Shown piece by piece: positions 19,739 to 22,918 of a stretch of 22,918 nt of DNA. Where the stretch lies: the IMG/VR virus record IMGVR_UViG_3300037189_004056, positions 1-22,918 of that record; one strand, given 5' to 3'. A program made the position numbers and the translations under genes. The notes under the pieces were generated by a model. That model saw nothing but the letters and a program-made list of their open reading frames with translations. It did not search any database and had not been told where the DNA came from. How positions within the stretch are numbered: position 1 is the stretch's first letter; every line of letters begins with the position of its first letter. This DNA comes from a virus.

Positions 19739-20410
19739 ATGGAAATCATAAAGGCGTCAGTATCGGATCTCAAGGAGTATCACAACAACCCGCGTAAAGG
19801 CAACGTGGATCTTATTGCTGAGTCATTAAGCAAGTACGGTCAATACAAGCCGATTACCGTTAGCAAACAAACAGGCGAGATCCTTGCAGGCAATCACACT
19901 TATCGCGCAGCCAAGAAACTAGGTTGGTCTGAAATTGATGTTGTTTACGTAGATGTAGATAACGTAACAGCAGCCAAGATTGTCGCAATAGATAACAGAG
20001 CGTCAGATATGGGCGAGTACGACAAGCAAGTGTTGGCGGATCTCTTGGACAGCATGAACAACCTTGACGGATCTGGTTACACTTTTGACGAGTATGACGA
20101 CTTGAAGGCTGAAATACAAGAAGCGTCTATGCCCGAACTTGAACATAAAACATACTTTTCATCTCTTGAAGTAGGCGAAACAGGTCAATCTGGTACGCGG
20201 TTTATCCCCTCACTTGGAGATTACGCTGAGCGATACATCAACAAGGCTACCCGTATGTTGATGTGCGATTATCATAACGATACGTATGTATGGATCGTAG
20301 AAGCGCTGATTGAATATCGGACAGCCAACGACATATCTAGCAACGCTGAAGCAATTTTGCGCCTTGTAGAGAACGCAGTAGGGAGAAAGTCTGAGCATGA
20401 AACTATCTGA
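19739..20410 (+). CDS. ParB/Srx-fold protein
   Basis: 223 residues. Residues 1-75 are a ParB N-terminal-like domain: NNPRKGNVDLIAESLSKYG, KPITV, and the loop GNHTYRAAKKLG (G51-R56). Phages often carry such stand-alone domains; relatives are nucleases, NTPases or DNA-binding proteins. Residues 135-215 form a separate C-terminal domain (FIPSLGDYAERYINKATRML, WIVEALIEYRTAND) unlike plasmid partition proteins. It overlaps the oxygenase gene by 14 bases, so a role in the modification system, such as target recognition, is plausible but inferred. Confidence 0.7.
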   Translation: MEIIKASVSDLKEYHNNPRKGNVDLIAESLSKYGQYKPITVSKQTGEILAGNHTYRAAKKLGWSEIDVVYVDVDNVTAAKIVAIDNRASDMGEYDKQVLADLLDSMNNLDGSGYTFDEYDDLKAEIQEASMPELEHKTYFSSLEVGETGQSGTRFIPSLGDYAERYINKATRMLMCDYHNDTYVWIVEALIEYRTANDISSNAEAILRLVENAVGRKSEHETI

Positions 20411-21272
20411 ATTACCCGTACACAAAATCAAGCGTGTTATGTCTGAAGAGGATGCAACAGCGCTAGTTGGTACAACAGTTCCCGATTATGAGCCAAATTG
20501 CACTGACGCTGGGATCTGGGTTGATGAAGATACAGATGAAATCGTGTTTGTTTACTTCCCAATGGAGCAAGAAGTTGATCTGTTGCGCGCTTCTGTATTG
20601 AATATAAATTACGGCGAGACGATCCGCCAATCAACTGGGCTAAAAAACAAATCACGCACTTTTGGTATGGCTCCACGCAAAGTATTTCAGCGCAGAGAAA
20701 GTTGTCGCCCAACATCATTAGCCTACGAGCATCCATATGAACACGCTGTCTTGATTGCTTTTGCGGAGAAGTTTGCCTTGATGTACAAAGAGTTTGCGCC
20801 TGATCTGTATGAAGCAGACAAAAAGAACCTTGCTGACGCAGGGCTACAAGACGAGTGGCGCATGACCGATGACGCGCTATGGACTTCTGGCGTAGTAAAC
20901 AAGGCTTCAACCCTGCCTTATCATCGTGACGGGTTCAATTTTGCTACTTGGTCAGCCATGCCTGTTATCCGCAGGGAGATGAAAGGCGGATACTTGACGC
21001 TACCTGAGTACAATTTCACTTGCTCATGTCGTGACGGCTGGGTAACTTTTTTTGCGGGATACAAGTATGTTCACGGCGTAACACCTATGTCTCCAAAGAC
21101 CAAAGACGCATACCGATACTCAATTGTTTATTACGCGCTACGCGGCTTGAAAGACTGCTTCACCTATGCGGTTGAGACAGCCAAAGCCAGAGACAGCCGC
21201 ACAATGCGTGAGGATCGTATGGCGCGGGCGCTTAAAGGCGATGAAGCACATCAGGTGCTAGGCAAGGGCTAA
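20397..21272 (+). CDS. JBP/TET-like 2-oxoglutarate/Fe(II) DNA base oxygenase
   Basis: 291 residues. Iron ligands are H176 and D178 in LPYHRDGFN and H226 in YVHGVTPM; R240 in YRYSIVYYAL is the expected 2-oxoglutarate anchor. Preceding stretches SRTFGMAPRK and TSGVVNKAST, and GGYLTLPEY between the motifs, are as I recall for phage TET/JBP proteins. These enzymes hydroxylate the 5-methyl of thymine or 5-methylcytosine in DNA. It is the first committed enzyme of the operon; the following genes would process the hydroxymethyl base. GGGAG is upstream of the ATG. Alternative: a protein-acting oxygenase, less likely in this context. Confidence 0.75.
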   Translation: MKLSELPVHKIKRVMSEEDATALVGTTVPDYEPNCTDAGIWVDEDTDEIVFVYFPMEQEVDLLRASVLNINYGETIRQSTGLKNKSRTFGMAPRKVFQRRESCRPTSLAYEHPYEHAVLIAFAEKFALMYKEFAPDLYEADKKNLADAGLQDEWRMTDDALWTSGVVNKASTLPYHRDGFNFATWSAMPVIRREMKGGYLTLPEYNFTCSCRDGWVTFFAGYKYVHGVTPMSPKTKDAYRYSIVYYALRGLKDCFTYAVETAKARDSRTMREDRMARALKGDEAHQVLGKG

Positions 21273-22159
21273 TGTCCTTACTAGACGATTACGCAACAAT
21301 GCACAGGCTTATAGTGCAGACCGAAAGCATGGATACTGAAGCAACAGTATTGGCTGAAGTCTCCAACCTGCTGCACTTAGACAAAAATCAAGCGGCGTGG
21401 ATGTGTTTTGTGTATCTTGCTTACTACGACATGGGATCTTTCTTGCGTTGTTTTGAGTTCACGCGCAATCCAGAGATCCCTGCCGACAAGTACCTGCGCT
21501 TATCTTGCGACACAGAAAGACGCGTTCACAGAGTACCCGCCAAAATGGAGAGACACTTTGGAGATGTTGTGTCAATAGCAGATAGCAACGGCGGCTTATA
21601 CAACTGGTTGTCTAGTTACGTTGAAAAATCCCCACAGCAGTCTTGGGTCAATATGATAAATCCCGTTGAAACCATATTCGGTAATGGGCGTTGGGCTTCA
21701 TATCGCACGATTGAAATGATTGGACAAGTCTGCGGGCTACCTGTTGAAGCGCCAGATATGGGTCACGCCAACAGCAGTGGTCCAAGGCGCGGGCTTGAAT
21801 TCTTATACTCAGATCTACCGCAGGGTAACAAGCCAGCCGACATAGCCTACTTGGATCAGGTATCTCTGGATCTTAACCGCAAGTTGGCTGAACGCGGCAT
21901 TAGTGCTAAATTACAAGATACAGAGACAGGCTTGTGCGGGTTCAAATCAATGGTGAAAGGCGACTACTATGTTGGAGAGGATCTTGACTCAATGCTTGAA
22001 GAGATCCTTAAACAACCAAGCGGGCTAACTCAAACCATATTTGAAGCGCGCAAAAATATATTCCCCCATGAGTATCTAGGGGAACTGAACGGTTGGACAG
22101 GCATGGATAGGGCTAGAAAAAAGATATACAAAGAGACAGGACAGATTGTTACTAGGTAG
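21272..22159 (+). CDS. Alpha-glutamyl/putrescinyl thymine pyrophosphorylase-like (amino acid:DNA transferase-like) protein
   Basis: 295 residues, mainly helical. Two blocks match what I recall of this phage family, which has a DNA-glycosylase-like helical fold: GNGRWASYRTIEMIGQVCGL (137-156) with a following DMGHANSSGPRRGL, and ETGLCGFKSMVKGDYYVGED (218-237). Members are thought to bind phosphorylated hydroxymethyl bases in DNA and replace the phosphate with an amino acid or polyamine, or to form the helical partner of the hydroxymethyluracil DNA kinase. Its position between oxygenase and kinase supports the assignment. The donor molecule cannot be told from sequence. Confidence 0.65.
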   Translation: MSLLDDYATMHRLIVQTESMDTEATVLAEVSNLLHLDKNQAAWMCFVYLAYYDMGSFLRCFEFTRNPEIPADKYLRLSCDTERRVHRVPAKMERHFGDVVSIADSNGGLYNWLSSYVEKSPQQSWVNMINPVETIFGNGRWASYRTIEMIGQVCGLPVEAPDMGHANSSGPRRGLEFLYSDLPQGNKPADIAYLDQVSLDLNRKLAERGISAKLQDTETGLCGFKSMVKGDYYVGEDLDSMLEEILKQPSGLTQTIFEARKNIFPHEYLGELNGWTGMDRARKKIYKETGQIVTR

Positions 22160-22169
22160 GAGAAGGCAA

Positions 22170-22703
22170 ATGAAGGTTATTTACTTGATTGGCGCACCAG
22201 GCGCAGGCAAGACAACACTTACTGAGGCTTTCACAAGAGATTGGGTGGATACAGCGCAACATGAAAACCCTATTAAGTTCAGAAGTCATCATACGCCGCA
22301 CGGAGACGCGTTATCGCTCGGTTGGCTCAGACCAGCCTTCGGTGGAACAGACACGCTCGGTAATACGGCGATATTACAAATTGAACCATGGCTCCCAAAT
22401 ATCGCCAAAGACTATTCAATCATCTACGGAGAAGGCGACAGACTAGCCAACTCACGTTTCTTTGAACTAGCAAAGAGCGTAGGAGACTTTCATCTGTTTT
22501 ACTTGAACACAGATCCAATGATTAGCGCTGAACGGCGCGCAAAAAGATCCGCTGAAACAGGTAAAACACAAAACCCAACTTGGGTTAAAGGCAGAGAGAC
22601 AAAACACAAAAACCTTGCTTTTAACTACAACGCATACGAGATCCCTGACGGACTTACACCAGAGCAAGGCGCAAATCTCATGCGTACTGTAATCTTTTCT
22701 TGA
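22170..22703 (+). CDS. P-loop kinase resembling 5-hydroxymethyluracil DNA kinase
   Basis: 177 residues. Walker A is GAPGAGKTT (G8-T16) at the N-terminus. Further motifs are FGGTDTLGN (57-65), YGEGDRLANSRFF (86-98, Walker B-like with a base-binding look), an arginine-rich lid AERRAKRSAETGK (120-132) and WVKGRETKHKNLA. GGTD plus EGDRL is as I recall for phage kinases that phosphorylate hydroxymethyl bases within DNA. GGAGAAGG supports ATG 22170; an upstream in-frame start is unlikely. A nucleotide-pool kinase is the main alternative. Confidence 0.7.
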   Translation: MKVIYLIGAPGAGKTTLTEAFTRDWVDTAQHENPIKFRSHHTPHGDALSLGWLRPAFGGTDTLGNTAILQIEPWLPNIAKDYSIIYGEGDRLANSRFFELAKSVGDFHLFYLNTDPMISAERRAKRSAETGKTQNPTWVKGRETKHKNLAFNYNAYEIPDGLTPEQGANLMRTVIFS

Positions 22704-22715
22704 TTGCGGGGAAAT

Positions 22716-22918
22716 ATGATGAGTAAAAGAGCGCCGAAGCCTGAAGTCATAGACAAAGAGCGACAGGTACTAGAACTACGCCGTACAGGTGCAGGTTGGG
22801 AAGCAATCGCAGATGTGGTTGGCTTCAGTAACGCTAGTGGGGCGTACAAGGCGTACCAGCGAGCCATAGCGCGTGTATTGGTTCAACCCGCTGAAGAGTT
22901 AAGAACGCAAGAACTTGA
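22716..22918 (+). CDS. HTH protein, possibly small terminase subunit (partial, 3' cut)
   Basis: 67 codons to the right edge, with no stop. Starts MMSKRAPKPEVIDKERQVLE; residues 17-52 form a helix-turn-helix (VLELRRTGAGWEAIADVVGF, then SGAYKAYQRAIARVL). Small DNA-binding proteins of this type often precede the large terminase gene in actinophages. GGGGAAAT is upstream. A regulator of the modification operon is an alternative. Confidence 0.55.
   Translation, partial: MMSKRAPKPEVIDKERQVLELRRTGAGWEAIADVVGFSNASGAYKAYQRAIARVLVQPAEELRTQEL

Noticed and set aside
20437-20910. 157-residue minus-strand frame opposite the oxygenase
   Set aside because: Composition is arbitrary, there is no start signal, and the plus-strand protein carries intact catalytic motifs.
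1-22918. tRNA genes, CRISPR arrays and insertion sequences
   Set aside because: No cloverleaf with a recognisable T-arm, no regularly spaced direct repeats with unique spacers, and no transposase motifs were seen; a dedicated tRNA scan was not possible.

Overview
The window is a contiguous, densely packed piece of a tailed bacteriophage genome. It carries siphovirus-type tail and lysis genes on the left and an early/replication/DNA-modification region on the right. A phage-type WhiB protein, a ReqiPepy6 Gp37-like tail protein, an actinophage-style wHTH protein and a JBP/TET-like oxygenase point to an actinobacterial host. By eye the base composition is balanced to AT-leaning (A-rich intergenic stretches, GATC-rich codons), which fits a low-GC, probably aquatic actinobacterium better than Streptomyces or Mycobacterium; that host call is inference. 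No integrase, tRNA gene, CRISPR array or insertion sequence was seen.

Layout. 1-6126: tail tip and receptor-binding region, comprising a Dit-like distal tail protein, baseplate-like proteins, two glycine-rich fibre-like proteins each followed by a small paralogous protein, and a tail-hub-like protein. 6136-7126: lysis cassette (small membrane protein, CHAP endolysin, holin-like protein) closed by a strong hairpin terminator. 7179-8672: HTH protein, DUF6378-like protein and a calcineurin-type phosphoesterase. 8673-9794: a control region with repeats and hairpins, one rightward unknown gene, a bidirectional terminator, and the only leftward genes (74 and 42 residues), ending in a divergent promoter region. 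9795-14151: recombination and replication, with an annealing-like protein, wHTH protein, Cas4-like exonuclease, WhiB, an O-like replication initiator with internal iteron-like repeats, and RusA. 14152-18520: about twenty very small genes, many with zinc-binding CxxC pairs, preceded at two points by the same conserved upstream element. 18507-19733: HNH nuclease, SSB, an excisionase-like HTH and small unknowns. 19739-22703: a compact operon of ParB-like protein, JBP/TET-like 2-oxoglutarate oxygenase, an alpha-glutamyl/putrescinyl-thymine-pyrophosphorylase-like (amino acid:DNA transferase-like) protein and a P-loop kinase resembling 5-hydroxymethyluracil DNA kinase. The window ends inside a small HTH protein that could be the small terminase subunit, as expected if the genome is circular or permuted and continues into packaging genes.

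How it works together. The most interesting system is the right-hand operon. It contains the three enzyme types expected for base hypermodification made after replication: oxidise a 5-methyl group on DNA, phosphorylate the hydroxymethyl, then replace the phosphate with another group. No dUMP/dCMP hydroxymethylase or cytosine C5-methyltransferase is seen in the window, so oxidation of thymine itself, as in base J synthesis, is an attractive hypothesis. The second strong signal is a set of four identical 10-base repeats inside the replication initiator gene. They lie in three different reading frames, so they are conserved as DNA and probably mark the replication origin.
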